Source: ZC4RG29 sp964521255
Lineage (GTDB): Bacteria > Bacteroidota > Bacteroidia > Cytophagales > Cyclobacteriaceae
Assembly: GCA_964521255.1 (NCBI GenBank)
Contig: CAZFRM010000001.1
Location: 124,001 to 188,000, forward strand
Length of the DNA stretch: 64,000 bases
Reading direction: 5' to 3'
The notes under the pieces: generated by a model
Seen by the model: the letters and a program-made list of their open reading frames with translations, nothing else
Databases searched by the model: none
Told to the model about the DNA's origin: nothing
In this document: piece after piece, positions 8,905 to 16,639 of the stretch
Layout: every line of letters starts with the position of its first letter
Position numbering within the stretch: the first letter of the stretch is position 1
Program-made: the position numbers and the translations under genes

Positions 8905-8955
8905 TGATTAGCCGATTAGCGAATGAGTCAATTAGTGGATGAGATTCAATTGGCT
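8905..8955. repeat. Word repeat, family F (GATTAGCCGATTAGCGAATG)
   Basis: Intergenic words of the GCCGATTAGC / AATGAGTCAATTAG type directly after the STN-protein stop. The same words occur at 45955-46022. Low-complexity and non-coding; it lies in a convergent gene gap together with the following hairpin. Confidence 0.6.
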
Positions 8956-9007
8956 AGTCGTCACACTATATAGGTCTGTCAACAATAAAGTTTCATGTCT
9001 CCTACGC

Positions 9008-9069
9008 AGCCCCTAGCCCCTAAAGGGGCATTCCTGCGCGCTGTTTCCCCTTTAGGGGTTAGGGGTAAG
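9008..9069. terminator. CCCCTAAAGGGG hairpin, repeat family C
   Basis: Arms GCCCCTAGCCCCTAAAGGGG and CCCCTTTAGGGGTTAGGGG pair across a short loop (about 9029-9044). The hairpin lies between the convergent STN-protein and desaturase genes, consistent with a bidirectional terminator. Related hairpins occur at 42825-42845, 45142-45206 and 51216-51298. Confidence 0.6.
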
Positions 9070-9114
9070 CGATGGATGAACCGTCAACTCAAATATGACA
9101 CGACATTAGATAAT

Positions 9115-10221
9115 TTACTTTGCTAATACCATCGTTGGTCGCACCCCTAATTGCTTTAAAAGCTTAGCGTGGCCAATCAGTGCATGAACAAAAGTTGGTT
9201 CTGATTTGTAAGGTAAATCAAACTCTTTTGCTGTTTGTTTTACAATGGTGGAAATCTTACGGTAATGTACGTGACAAACATTTGGAAAGAGATGATGTTC
9301 AATCTGAAAATTCAAGCCACCAACATACCAGGAAAATAACCTGCTGTTATTGGCGAAGTTAGTAGTGGTGTGCAATTGATGAATGGCCCAGTTGTTTTCG
9401 ATATCACCTTCATTGTTGGGTAATGGATATTCTGTTCCGTCAATAACATGAGCAGGTTGAAAGATGACGGCAAGGATGAATCCGGCAACATAGTGCATGA
9501 TTAAAAATCCAAGCAGCACCTGCCACCAGGTAAAAGGAAGAATGAGTGTTGGCAATACAAAAACATAAAATACATAAATGACCTTTGAAACAATAAGCGT
9601 GATTAATTCACTACGAAGGGTTGTCCGCTGTTTTTTTAACAAGCCATCTTTGTAATATCGGTTTATACGAACAAAATCTTTTACCAATACCCAAACGATA
9701 GTCATCAATCCGTAAAAGAACCAGGCGTAGATAAACTGAAAGCGATGCATGGATTTCCATTCACCATGAGGTGTCATGCGCAATACACCGCGCGGACTGA
9801 TATCTTCATCAACGTCGTAAATGTTTGTGTAAGTGTGGTGCAATACATTGTGCTGAACTTTCCAGTTGAAAGCATTTCCACCGATAAGATTTAAAGAATA
9901 TCCTAAAAGATTATTGACCCATTTTTTAGTGGTGTATGAACCGTGGTTAGCATCATGCATAACAGAAAGGCCGATTCCGGCAATACCTATTCCCATTACC
10001 ACACACAAAACAACGACCGGCCATATTCCGGTAACAACACTTGTCATGACAAGCATGTACGGAATCAGATATAAGGCAAACATGAAAATGGTTTTTACTA
10101 CCATTTCTGAATTTGCATGACGCGTAATATTTTTTGATTTAAAATACTCATTCACCCGACGATTTACGGTAGCAAAAAATTCTGGTCGCGCAGATGAGAA
10201 GTGAACGGATTCGTGATTCAT
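9115..10221 (-). CDS. Membrane fatty-acid (acyl-lipid) desaturase
   Basis: Di-iron membrane desaturase of 368 residues introducing double bonds into lipid acyl chains. All three histidine boxes are present: HDANH (about 89), HNVLHH (about 125) and QIEHHLF (about 308). The QxxHH form of the third box is the one found in front-end desaturases, but no fused cytochrome b5 domain is present. Hydrophobic stretches flank the boxes (ALYLIPYMLVMTSVVTG, FIYAWFFYGLMTIVWVLV). It is a stand-alone gene with no partner electron carrier nearby. The position of the double bond cannot be read from sequence. Confidence 0.92.
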   Translation of the reverse strand: MNHESVHFSSARPEFFATVNRRVNEYFKSKNITRHANSEMVVKTIFMFALYLIPYMLVMTSVVTGIWPVVVLCVVMGIGIAGIGLSVMHDANHGSYTTKKWVNNLLGYSLNLIGGNAFNWKVQHNVLHHTYTNIYDVDEDISPRGVLRMTPHGEWKSMHRFQFIYAWFFYGLMTIVWVLVKDFVRINRYYKDGLLKKQRTTLRSELITLIVSKVIYVFYVFVLPTLILPFTWWQVLLGFLIMHYVAGFILAVIFQPAHVIDGTEYPLPNNEGDIENNWAIHQLHTTTNFANNSRLFSWYVGGLNFQIEHHLFPNVCHVHYRKISTIVKQTAKEFDLPYKSEPTFVHALIGHAKLLKQLGVRPTMVLAK

Positions 10222-10379
10222 GCAGGTCGGGCTTAGATTAAGGTGTTTTGCCGCAAAGTTTCCCTTATGGAAAACAACATTTCTTAAATGTAAGGATAAT
10301 ATTGTGTGTAACGATTGTTAGGGGTGAAAATTGTCAAAGAGTAGATGTACCATTTGAAGTATGTTATCAAATAACAGGT

Positions 10380-10578
10380 TTACCACTCTGCAATCACCGT
10401 CTTCCCTCCCGTAGTCTTATCACCGATTTTCACATTTACTTTTGTATTAAGCGGAAGAAACACATCCACGCGAGAACCGAATTTGATGAACCCAAATTCT
10501 TCGCCTTGCTTTAAAGCTTGTCCTTCTTCTTTCACATAAACATCCTGTACCACTTTTGATTTGACGCGTCGGCAAGGG
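10380..10578 (-). pseudogene. Duplicated 3' fragment of phosphatidylserine decarboxylase
   Basis: Repeats the end of the intact psd gene (11723-12379) in the same orientation. From the stop codon inward, the first ~105 bases are identical to 11723-11827; homology then becomes patchy and ends near the GGCAAGGGG word at about 10578. The fragment still encodes EEFGFIKFGSRVDVFLPLNT, including the FGS self-cleavage site, but lacks the rest of the enzyme and has no start. One side ends exactly at the stop codon. With the intact copy it brackets a toxin-antitoxin pair, so it probably marks an insertion or duplication boundary. Confidence 0.88.
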
Positions 10579-10583
10579 GGAAC

Positions 10584-10614
10584 TTTGTTTCGTTTATTTC
10601 GTTTATTATATTTG
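10584..10614 (+). promoter_or_regulatory. Promoter of toxin-antitoxin pair 1, with tandem 9-mer in spacer
   Basis: TTTG at 10584-10587, a 19-base spacer, then TATATTTG at 10607-10614: an exact match to the Bacteroidota TTTG-n19-TAnnTTTG promoter. The spacer is almost entirely two tandem copies of TTTCGTTTA (10588-10596 and 10597-10605), a candidate operator for the antitoxin. The antitoxin ATG is at 10632. Confidence 0.65.
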
Positions 10615-10631
10615 TCTGCTAACGGGAGTTT

Positions 10632-11090
10632 ATGGATGCAGTTATCAAAAGAACATCGCGAAAGGAACAGCAAATTGCGACAAAATCCGTCACTGACCTG
10701 ACAAGAACGGCCGCTATGCTTTCAAAGAAAAAACCGGATGTCGTAAAAATTAAAATCCAGGAGAGCGGGGAATTTGTAATCGTTCCGCGAAAAGCGCTTG
10801 ATTTATTATTTGACGTTCTCTCCAATATGGCGGAAGGAAAAACTGTTTCACTCGTGCCTTCCGATTCGGAAGTGAGCACCCAACAGGCCGCTGACATGCT
10901 CAACGTATCACGACCGCATATTGTCAAGCTGCTGGAACAAGGTGTAATTCCTCATAAGAAGACAGGCAGCCATAGAAGAATATTACTGGAAGATTTGATA
11001 GCCTATGATGAAAAAATAAAAGAGCAAAGAAATAAAAGTTTGAAACGCCTCGCCAGGCAAGCACAGGAATTGGGACTAGGGTACGAATGA
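10632..11090 (+). CDS. Antitoxin with excisionase-type helix-turn-helix
   Basis: DNA-binding antitoxin of 152 residues. A MerR/excisionase-like HTH is clear at about 85-125 (STQQAADMLNVSRPHIVKLL, then IPHKKTGSHRRILLEDLIAY). The N-terminal part (about 30-80) contains a strand-rich segment (VVKIKIQESGEFVIVPRKAL). It overlaps the downstream PIN toxin gene by four bases (ATGA), the usual toxin-antitoxin coupling. It is expected to neutralise the toxin and repress its own promoter. The pair lies between two copies of the psd 3' end. Confidence 0.85.
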   Translation: MDAVIKRTSRKEQQIATKSVTDLTRTAAMLSKKKPDVVKIKIQESGEFVIVPRKALDLLFDVLSNMAEGKTVSLVPSDSEVSTQQAADMLNVSRPHIVKLLEQGVIPHKKTGSHRRILLEDLIAYDEKIKEQRNKSLKRLARQAQELGLGYE

Positions 11091-11653
11091 TACATTCGCC
11101 AAAATTTACAGCCGTTCTTGATGCGTGCGTTCTTTATCCTGCACCAGTTAGGGATTTGTTATTACATCTTGCCAATCTTGATCTCTACAAACCTAAATGG
11201 ACTACTCGCATTCAAGAGGAGTGGAAAAGAAATCTTTTGAAGAATCGGCCTGACCTTAAAGCTGAACAATTGGCAAGAACTGTAAATGAAATGGACAAGG
11301 CTTTCCCCGATGCGATTGTTAAAAAATATGAGGCCCTCGTATCTTCCATTGTCCTGCCCGACCGTGATGATTGTCATGTTCTCGCAGCAGCAATACGATG
11401 CAGCGCCGAAGTAATTGTAACCACAAACCTGAAAGATTTCCCGGAAAAATACCTCAAAGGATTTGACATTGAACCTCAACATCCTGATCTTTTTATTTCT
11501 AACCTGATTGATTTAAACCCGGAGAAATCTTTAACAGCTTTCCGGCAGCAAGTATCGCTTCTAAAAAATCCACCAATGACAGCGTTACAAGTTTTAGAAT
11601 CGTTAAAAAAATCGGGGCTTGTTGCCACTAGCGATAAACTAAAAGATTTATAA
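11087..11653 (+). CDS. PIN-domain ribonuclease toxin
   Basis: PIN-family toxin of 188 residues, expected to be a Mg-dependent RNase. Conserved acidic residues are visible in VLDACVLYP (first Asp), IQEEWKRNL (Glu), DRDDCHVLAAA (Asp pair) and TTNLKDF (last Asp). This layout fits the PIN_3 type rather than the short classical VapC. The first ~130 residues hold the catalytic domain; a helical tail of about 55 residues follows. Translation is coupled to the upstream antitoxin. Confidence 0.87.
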   Translation: MIHSPKFTAVLDACVLYPAPVRDLLLHLANLDLYKPKWTTRIQEEWKRNLLKNRPDLKAEQLARTVNEMDKAFPDAIVKKYEALVSSIVLPDRDDCHVLAAAIRCSAEVIVTTNLKDFPEKYLKGFDIEPQHPDLFISNLIDLNPEKSLTAFRQQVSLLKNPPMTALQVLESLKKSGLVATSDKLKDL

Positions 11654-11722
11654 CACTTCAGCTTTGTGACTCGTAAAGTGAGGAGTGCCATTAAGCTTCA
11701 ACAAAAAGTCAAATACCTTTCC

Positions 11723-12379
11723 TTACCACTCTGCAATCACCGTCTTCCCTCCCGTAGTCTTATCACCGATTTTCACATTTACTTTTGTATTAAGCGGAAG
11801 AAACACATCCACGCGAGAACCGAACTTTATGAATCCAAACTCTTCGCCTTGCTTTAAAGCTTGTCCTTCTTTCACGTAACATTTGATACGTCGTGCAAGG
11901 GCTCCGGCAATTTGCCTGAAAAGTATTTCTGTTCCGTTACTCATTTTTGTAACTACAGTTGTCCGTTCATTTTCTGTGCTTGATTTCGGATGCCACGCCA
12001 CAAGGTATTTTCCCGCGTGATATCTAAAAAAGCTAATGACACCTTTCACCGGCATGCGATTGACATGCACATTTACCGGTGACATGAAAATGGAAACTTG
12101 TATTCTTCTGTCTTTTAAATATTCTGTTTCGGTGGTTTCTTCAATAACCACAACTTTACCATCAGCGGGAGCGAGTACACGATTTTCATTCTCTTCTATT
12201 TTAAAGACAGGACTCCTGAAAAATTGAAGTATGAGCAAATATAAAATAATACTTAAGCCTAATACAACATCCTGCAGTATGGATTGCTCCAGCCAGAAAT
12301 GTGCGATTGCCCAATTCAGCGCAAAAAGAATAACAAGCAAAACAAACAACACTACACGCCCTTCTTTATGAATTATCAT
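11723..12379 (-). CDS. psd: Phosphatidylserine decarboxylase (short form)
   Basis: Makes phosphatidylethanolamine from phosphatidylserine at the inner membrane. At 218 residues it is the short, proteolytically self-activating family. An N-terminal membrane region (VVLFVLLVILFALNWAIAHF, second segment to about 55) is followed by VLAPADGKVVVIEE, SIFMSPVNVHVNRMPVKG and the cleavage site in FGFIKFGSRVDVFLP, where the Ser becomes the pyruvoyl group. The last ~105 bases are duplicated exactly at 10380-10484, beyond a toxin-antitoxin pair. It lies downstream of gdh on the same strand. Confidence 0.93.
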   Translation of the reverse strand: MIIHKEGRVVLFVLLVILFALNWAIAHFWLEQSILQDVVLGLSIILYLLILQFFRSPVFKIEENENRVLAPADGKVVVIEETTETEYLKDRRIQVSIFMSPVNVHVNRMPVKGVISFFRYHAGKYLVAWHPKSSTENERTTVVTKMSNGTEILFRQIAGALARRIKCYVKEGQALKQGEEFGFIKFGSRVDVFLPLNTKVNVKIGDKTTGGKTVIAEW

Positions 12380-12419
12380 AGGGAATTAAATTGTTATGAA
12401 ATGTAAAATTATTAAATGT

Positions 12420-12497
12420 AGTGATGTGGCAATGTATCGATGTACCAATTTTAGTTCTTAAATAATCGGTACACCGGTATATCGATTAACGGGTACA
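12420..12497. repeat. Word repeat, family G (ATCGATGTACC type)
   Basis: Non-coding words GTATCGATGTACCAATTTTAG and CGGTACACCGGTATATCGAT form an imperfect palindrome between gdh and psd. Similar words occur at 19284-19312, 20570-20583 and 35763-35806. Confidence 0.5.
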
Positions 12498-12500
12498 TCA

Positions 12501-13775
12501 TTAAAATCCTCCTCTGTATTTGTAAGTCTTGGCCACTTTATCAATGGCAACCATATATGCGGCAATACGCTGTGGAACTTTATATTCTTCAGAAACTCTG
12601 AACACATTAGCAAATGCATCAAGCATGATCCGGTCTGAACGCCGGTTCACCCGATCTGCAGCCCACTTGTACCCAAGTCGATTTTGTATCCATTCAAAAT
12701 AAGAAACCGTTACCCCACCAGCATTGGCAAGAATATCGGGTACTACCATAATACCTTTTTCATTAATTATGTTATCGGCTTTAGATGATGTTGGGCCATT
12801 CGCTCCTTCAACAATAAGCTTCGCGGAAATTTTCGGTGCATTTGAAGTAGTAATGACATCTTCTTTTGCTGCCGGAACGAGCACATCGATTGGCAATGTG
12901 AGAAGATCATCATTAGTTATTTTTTGTGCTTCCGGATAGCCATCCAGTGAGCCTTTGTTATTTTCCCGGTACTTTGAAGCCCTTTCTATATCGACACCTT
13001 TTTCATTGAAATAAGCCCCCGAAAGATCGCTGATAGCCTGAATGATTAAGCCACGTTCGGAGAGCAATTTCGCTGCCCATGAACCTACATTACCAAAACC
13101 CTGCACAGCACAGGTAGCTTTGTATGGATTTATTTTAAGCTTCTCCATAGCTGCCATTGTAGATACCATAACGCCGCGACCAGTTGCTTCAGTTCTTCCA
13201 AGCGATCCACCGAGCACAATCGGTTTGCCAGTCACAACAGCATTCACGGTCATGCCCTGCATTTTGGAAAATTCATCCATAAGCCATGCCATCTCACGCT
13301 GTCCCGTTCCCATATCCGGCGCTGGTATGTCTTTATCTGCGCCAAAAATATCTACCATCGTTGATGTATACGCGCGCGTCATTCGTTCAATTTCACCGGA
13401 AGACATTTCACGAGGATTACAATTTATACCTCCCTTCGCTCCGCCATAAGGAATATCCACCACAGCGCATTTCCATGTCATCCAGGCCGCAAGCGCTTTT
13501 ACTTCATCAAGGTTAACGTGAGGATCGTAGCGTATACCTCCTTTGGATGGACCCAAAATATTAGAGTGAATAACACGATAGCCTTCAAAAACTTTGATAC
13601 TTCCGTCATCCATGGTTACAGGTAACGAAACAATAACCTGCTTGGCAGGTACCTTCAGAACATTATAAACCTCATCTTCCAATCCCAATATTTGTGCTGC
13701 AACACGAAAACGAGACATCATAGCCTCAAAAGGATTCTCCTGGTCTTTTAAGGGAGCTGGTTCGATATACTCCAT
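12501..13775 (-). CDS. gdhA: Glutamate dehydrogenase (Glu/Leu/Phe/Val family)
   Basis: Oxidative deamination of glutamate, or the reverse amination, in the cytoplasm. At 424 residues it matches the short hexameric form (RocG/GudB-like). The substrate lysines lie in GPSKGGIRYDP (about 77) and TWKCAVVDIPYGGAKGGIN (about 101-113). The catalytic aspartate is in PAPDMGTGQREMAW, and the nucleotide-binding Rossmann loop is VQGFGNVGSWAAKLL (about 224). Cofactor preference cannot be settled by eye. A good promoter lies just upstream. Confidence 0.95.
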   Translation of the reverse strand: MEYIEPAPLKDQENPFEAMMSRFRVAAQILGLEDEVYNVLKVPAKQVIVSLPVTMDDGSIKVFEGYRVIHSNILGPSKGGIRYDPHVNLDEVKALAAWMTWKCAVVDIPYGGAKGGINCNPREMSSGEIERMTRAYTSTMVDIFGADKDIPAPDMGTGQREMAWLMDEFSKMQGMTVNAVVTGKPIVLGGSLGRTEATGRGVMVSTMAAMEKLKINPYKATCAVQGFGNVGSWAAKLLSERGLIIQAISDLSGAYFNEKGVDIERASKYRENNKGSLDGYPEAQKITNDDLLTLPIDVLVPAAKEDVITTSNAPKISAKLIVEGANGPTSSKADNIINEKGIMVVPDILANAGGVTVSYFEWIQNRLGYKWAADRVNRRSDRIMLDAFANVFRVSEEYKVPQRIAAYMVAIDKVAKTYKYRGGF

Positions 13776-13802
13776 ACGTATTTTAGTGATTTAAAACGGT
13801 TG

Positions 13803-13831
13803 CAAAGATAGCTAAATTCAACATCTGGCAA
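13803..13831 (-). promoter_or_regulatory. Promoter of gdh
   Basis: On the minus strand, TTG (13831-13829) is followed after 18 bases by TATCTTTG (13810-13803), matching the Bacteroidota -33/-7 consensus. The gdh ATG is 28 bases further on. Confidence 0.6.
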
Positions 13832-13965
13832 TTTCAACTGCTCTCATGGCTAACTAAATATTTTAACCTGTATTGGCTGCTTTTCTACAAATGAAATTTC
13901 AGATAAAGACTTGTTGGCAACACATTGTTGAAGAATCGCAGTCCCGGTATTCAAGTTGGCCCTGC

Positions 13966-14793
13966 TCAGAAAATTTCAAGATAAGCAACGATAAAGGGTG
14001 CGGAGATTAATAAGCCATCAAAACGATCCAAAAACCCACCGTGGCCCGGAAGGGTGGTTCCGGAATCCTTTATTTCAATACTTCTTTTGAGTAAGGATTC
14101 AATCAAATCGCCAAAGGTTCCTCCGACAATGATAATCAAGGCTATCACCAGCCACTGTACCAAACTTAAGTGATCCAGGTACTGACTTATGCCAAAGGCA
14201 AACAGCAATGCAAGTACAGCTCCCCCAAAAAAACCTTCCCATGATTTTTTCGGAGAAATTCGCTCGAAAAGTTTTCGTTTCCCAAAAAGAGTTCCCGCGA
14301 AATAAGCGCCGGTGTCGCTTGCCCATAAAATGAGTAAGCAACCTAAAATGATTTCAAAGTGATAAACGCCTTTTTCAAAAACGGCAATGTTTAACAATGA
14401 AAAAGGAATAGCCACATAGAAAATACCGAGGAATGTATAAGCAATATTTGTAAAAGGCTTTCTTTCGAATTTCTTATACAACTTGATCATGTACACAAAT
14501 GACACGATCGGAAAAATGAGATAGTAAAACTGGAAGGGAAGTTTAGCGCTTTCAATTAAAAACGACAAAACAAAAATCAGTATACCACAGAAGGTGCCGA
14601 AATACTTTTGAGGAACCATTCCGTCGAGTCCGGCGAGCTTATAAAACTCAAGCATGGCCAAAAGGACGATAAGTAAAAAGACAACAAAGTATGTCCACTG
14701 ATTCAAGCAAATAGCAATTATGATCACAGCCGCGCCAAGAAGTCCGGTGATGATTCTTTGTGTGAGATTGTTGTATCGGGAGATAGCTGTCAC
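13966..14793 (-). CDS. cdsA: Phosphatidate cytidylyltransferase
   Basis: Integral membrane enzyme making CDP-diacylglycerol from phosphatidate and CTP. The family signature is near the C-terminus (SPKKSWEGFFGGAVLALLF, then GGTFGDLIESLLKRSIEIKD, SGTTLPGHGGFLDRFD). Several membrane helices precede it. No ATG is available at the 5' end. The GTG at 14793 is preferred because the in-frame TTG at 14802 lies within a -7-like box (TTATTTTG, 14807-14800). Together with psd it covers two steps of phosphatidylethanolamine synthesis, although the genes are separated by gdh. Confidence 0.92.
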   Translation of the reverse strand: MTAISRYNNLTQRIITGLLGAAVIIIAICLNQWTYFVVFLLIVLLAMLEFYKLAGLDGMVPQKYFGTFCGILIFVLSFLIESAKLPFQFYYLIFPIVSFVYMIKLYKKFERKPFTNIAYTFLGIFYVAIPFSLLNIAVFEKGVYHFEIILGCLLILWASDTGAYFAGTLFGKRKLFERISPKKSWEGFFGGAVLALLFAFGISQYLDHLSLVQWLVIALIIIVGGTFGDLIESLLKRSIEIKDSGTTLPGHGGFLDRFDGLLISAPFIVAYLEIF

Positions 14794-14957
14794 GTAATTC
14801 AAAATAACGGACGTAAAAGTGATAATTAATTGTTAATTATCAATTAATGTTGTTGAGTTAATCAAATCATAGAAGATCACAAAAGAGACCGTGAAATCAA
14901 AAAGAAAATACCTCGTTGCAACTATCAGAAACAGCATGCCCACACCCCACAAAAGAA

Positions 14958-14979
14958 TAATGAATATTCATTAACTTTA
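14958..14979 (+). promoter_or_regulatory. Operator/promoter candidate of toxin-antitoxin pair 2
   Basis: TAATGAATATTCATTA (14958-14973) is a perfect 16-bp palindrome overlapping a -7-like box TAACTTTA (14972-14979). The antitoxin ATG follows at 14998. This fits an autoregulatory operator. Confidence 0.5.
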
Positions 14980-14997
14980 GCAATTAAACGATTACCG

Positions 14998-15228
14998 ATG
15001 AGAACTCTTAATATTTCAATATCCGATCTTGAACTGGATAAATTCGGCATTAAAAAGGATAACATTTCATTCTCAGAATTTGTTGACATTGTGAGCAAAG
15101 AATTAATGAGACAAACGCTGAGTAAATCTGTTGAGCTTGCTGAAAAATATGGCCTTTCTAAAATGACAATGCAGCAAATCACGAAAGAGGTTAAGGCAGT
15201 AAGGAAAAATGCAAAAAATCGTAATTGA
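14998..15228 (+). CDS. Antitoxin of a PIN-toxin pair
   Basis: Small protein of 76 residues, largely helical (SFSEFVDIVSKELMRQTLSK, LSKMTMQQITKEVKAVRK), preceded by a strand-like N-terminus (RTLNISISDLEL) typical of dimerising VapB/RHH-like antitoxins. Its last 20 bases overlap the PIN toxin gene. I do not recognise the exact antitoxin family; the call rests on size, overlap and partner. Confidence 0.75.
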   Translation: MRTLNISISDLELDKFGIKKDNISFSEFVDIVSKELMRQTLSKSVELAEKYGLSKMTMQQITKEVKAVRKNAKNRN

Positions 15229-15631
15229 TACGAATGTCTTTGTCTCCGGACTAATTCAGCGAAATTATCCATACCTCATAATAAATGAACTGTTTATTGA
15301 GGGGAAGCTTAATCTTTGTGTTTCTGATGAATTACTTCAGGAATATTATTTGGTTCTTGAGAGAAAAAAATTTAGCCGGTATTTTGATTTTAAGAATAGA
15401 GCAGAAATCCTCATTGCATACATCGATGCAAAATCAACAAAGTATCTCCCTAAAAACAAATTGAATATTATCTCTGATAAAGATGATAATAAACTTTTGG
15501 AGTTGGCTGAAGAATGTAAAGCCGATTATTTGATTACTGGTAATACAAATGATTTTACAATGAAAAAATATAAAGGCACCCAAATTGTAACTCCACGGGA
15601 ATATTGGGAAAAGTACAAACCAATTGAATAA
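15209..15631 (+). CDS. PIN-family toxin
   Basis: Putative toxin RNase of 140 residues. The N-terminus KIVIDTNVFVSGLIQRNY carries the first catalytic Asp. SDELLQEYYLVLERKKF supplies the Glu, ISDKDDNKLLELAEECKADY the central Asp residues, and LITGNTNDF the last Asp. This matches the 'putative toxin-antitoxin system toxin component, PIN family' type. Start ATG at 15209 within the antitoxin gene. It stops nine bases from the convergent CPBP protease gene. Confidence 0.88.
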   Translation: MQKIVIDTNVFVSGLIQRNYPYLIINELFIEGKLNLCVSDELLQEYYLVLERKKFSRYFDFKNRAEILIAYIDAKSTKYLPKNKLNIISDKDDNKLLELAEECKADYLITGNTNDFTMKKYKGTQIVTPREYWEKYKPIE

Positions 15632-15639
15632 ACTTTTTA

Positions 15640-16608
15640 TCAGCTTACAAAATCCTGATCTCGTAGTTCTGGGGATCCACCCGACTTACGCTGTTGATAA
15701 AAATTCCAGTAATAATACAAAAGTGAAAAAGTGAGAAGAGTACTGGTTAAGATAATTGATGTGGGAAATGCTTCCGTACTTTCAACATTGTATTCGAGTG
15801 ATCCTTTTTGATAGTAGTACAAACTCAGCACAGCGATGGCATTATTTGTAAAATGGGCGAACATGGCCATCATCAAATTGCCTGACCAGAAGTACAGATA
15901 ACCGAACAGCGCACCAAGCAAAAGGCGTGGAACAAATCCAAAAAACTGAAGATGAAATGCGCTGAAAAGTATTGCCGATACCCAGATGGCAACGTGAATA
16001 TTTTTGGTCCAGCGATTTAGTTCATTTTGAATTAATCCTCTGAATACAAGCTCTTCCCCAATGGCAGGAAGAACAGCAATGACGATTAACGCAACGATCA
16101 ATTCCATTGGCGATTCAAACGCTGTCATGAAAGCTGTCAGTTCAGCCGCATAATTTTCCTTTTCACGCGCCCAGTCTTCAAACGATTTTAAAAACTCAGG
16201 GAAATGAAAATTGGAATTCCACTGAATAAAAAAGGAGTTGAGCCCCATAAAAAAAACCACAATTAAAGGTGTGATCAGTAAAGTGGAAAGAAAGAATTGC
16301 TGGTTGCGAAAAAAAATAGAAATAGATTTTTTGAAAGCAATTAGCAAAACAGCCGGTGTGATAATAAGCCCGATGAGCGTAGCAAAACCTTGCAGTACAT
16401 ATACAGGGATTTTTACTTCAGGATTTTCCAAAGGATTTTGTATGGCATCCGTAAGATCAAGAAACTTCCCATCATAAAAAGGAATCGAAGCCATCAAACC
16501 TATTAACGGACCAACCACTACAAATCCCAGCGTAACACTCAATAAAACCAGGATGATCACATAAACCGGATGCAGCGCGTTATCGTAATGCTCATCGTTA
16601 AGAGACAT
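15640..16608 (-). CDS. CPBP-family intramembrane glutamic protease
   Basis: Polytopic membrane protein of 322 residues with the CPBP/Abi signature: motif 1 EELVFRG (about 184), motif 2 LFSAFHLQFFGFVPRLLLG (about 217) and motif 3 AMFAHFTNNAIAV (about 250). These supply the catalytic Glu pair and His residues of Rce1-like proteases. At least seven hydrophobic segments are visible. Its role (prenyl-protein processing, bacteriocin self-immunity or other) is not shown by context. It is divergent from dusB with a 31-base gap. Confidence 0.9.
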   Translation of the reverse strand: MSLNDEHYDNALHPVYVIILVLLSVTLGFVVVGPLIGLMASIPFYDGKFLDLTDAIQNPLENPEVKIPVYVLQGFATLIGLIITPAVLLIAFKKSISIFFRNQQFFLSTLLITPLIVVFFMGLNSFFIQWNSNFHFPEFLKSFEDWAREKENYAAELTAFMTAFESPMELIVALIVIAVLPAIGEELVFRGLIQNELNRWTKNIHVAIWVSAILFSAFHLQFFGFVPRLLLGALFGYLYFWSGNLMMAMFAHFTNNAIAVLSLYYYQKGSLEYNVESTEAFPTSIILTSTLLTFSLLYYYWNFYQQRKSGGSPELRDQDFVS

Positions 16609-16622
16609 TTTCAGAAATAAAT

Positions 16623-16630
16623 TAACTTTG
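16623..16630 (+). promoter_or_regulatory. Candidate -7 box of dusB
   Basis: TAACTTTG matches TAnnTTTG, ten bases before the dusB ATG at 16640. It excludes the in-frame TTG at 16628 as the start, since that codon lies in the promoter. Confidence 0.5.
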
Positions 16631-16639
16631 CAGGCAAAT

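Noticed and set aside
10248..10514. Open frame of 88 codons on the + strand and a related 63-codon frame at 11666-11857
   Set aside because: Both translate the antisense strand of the two psd 3' copies, which explains why they resemble each other.
10380..10673. A 97-residue protein from the psd fragment as a functional gene
   Set aside because: Its N-terminal third is antisense to the antitoxin gene and promoter, and the enzyme's beta-chain part is missing; treated as a pseudogene.
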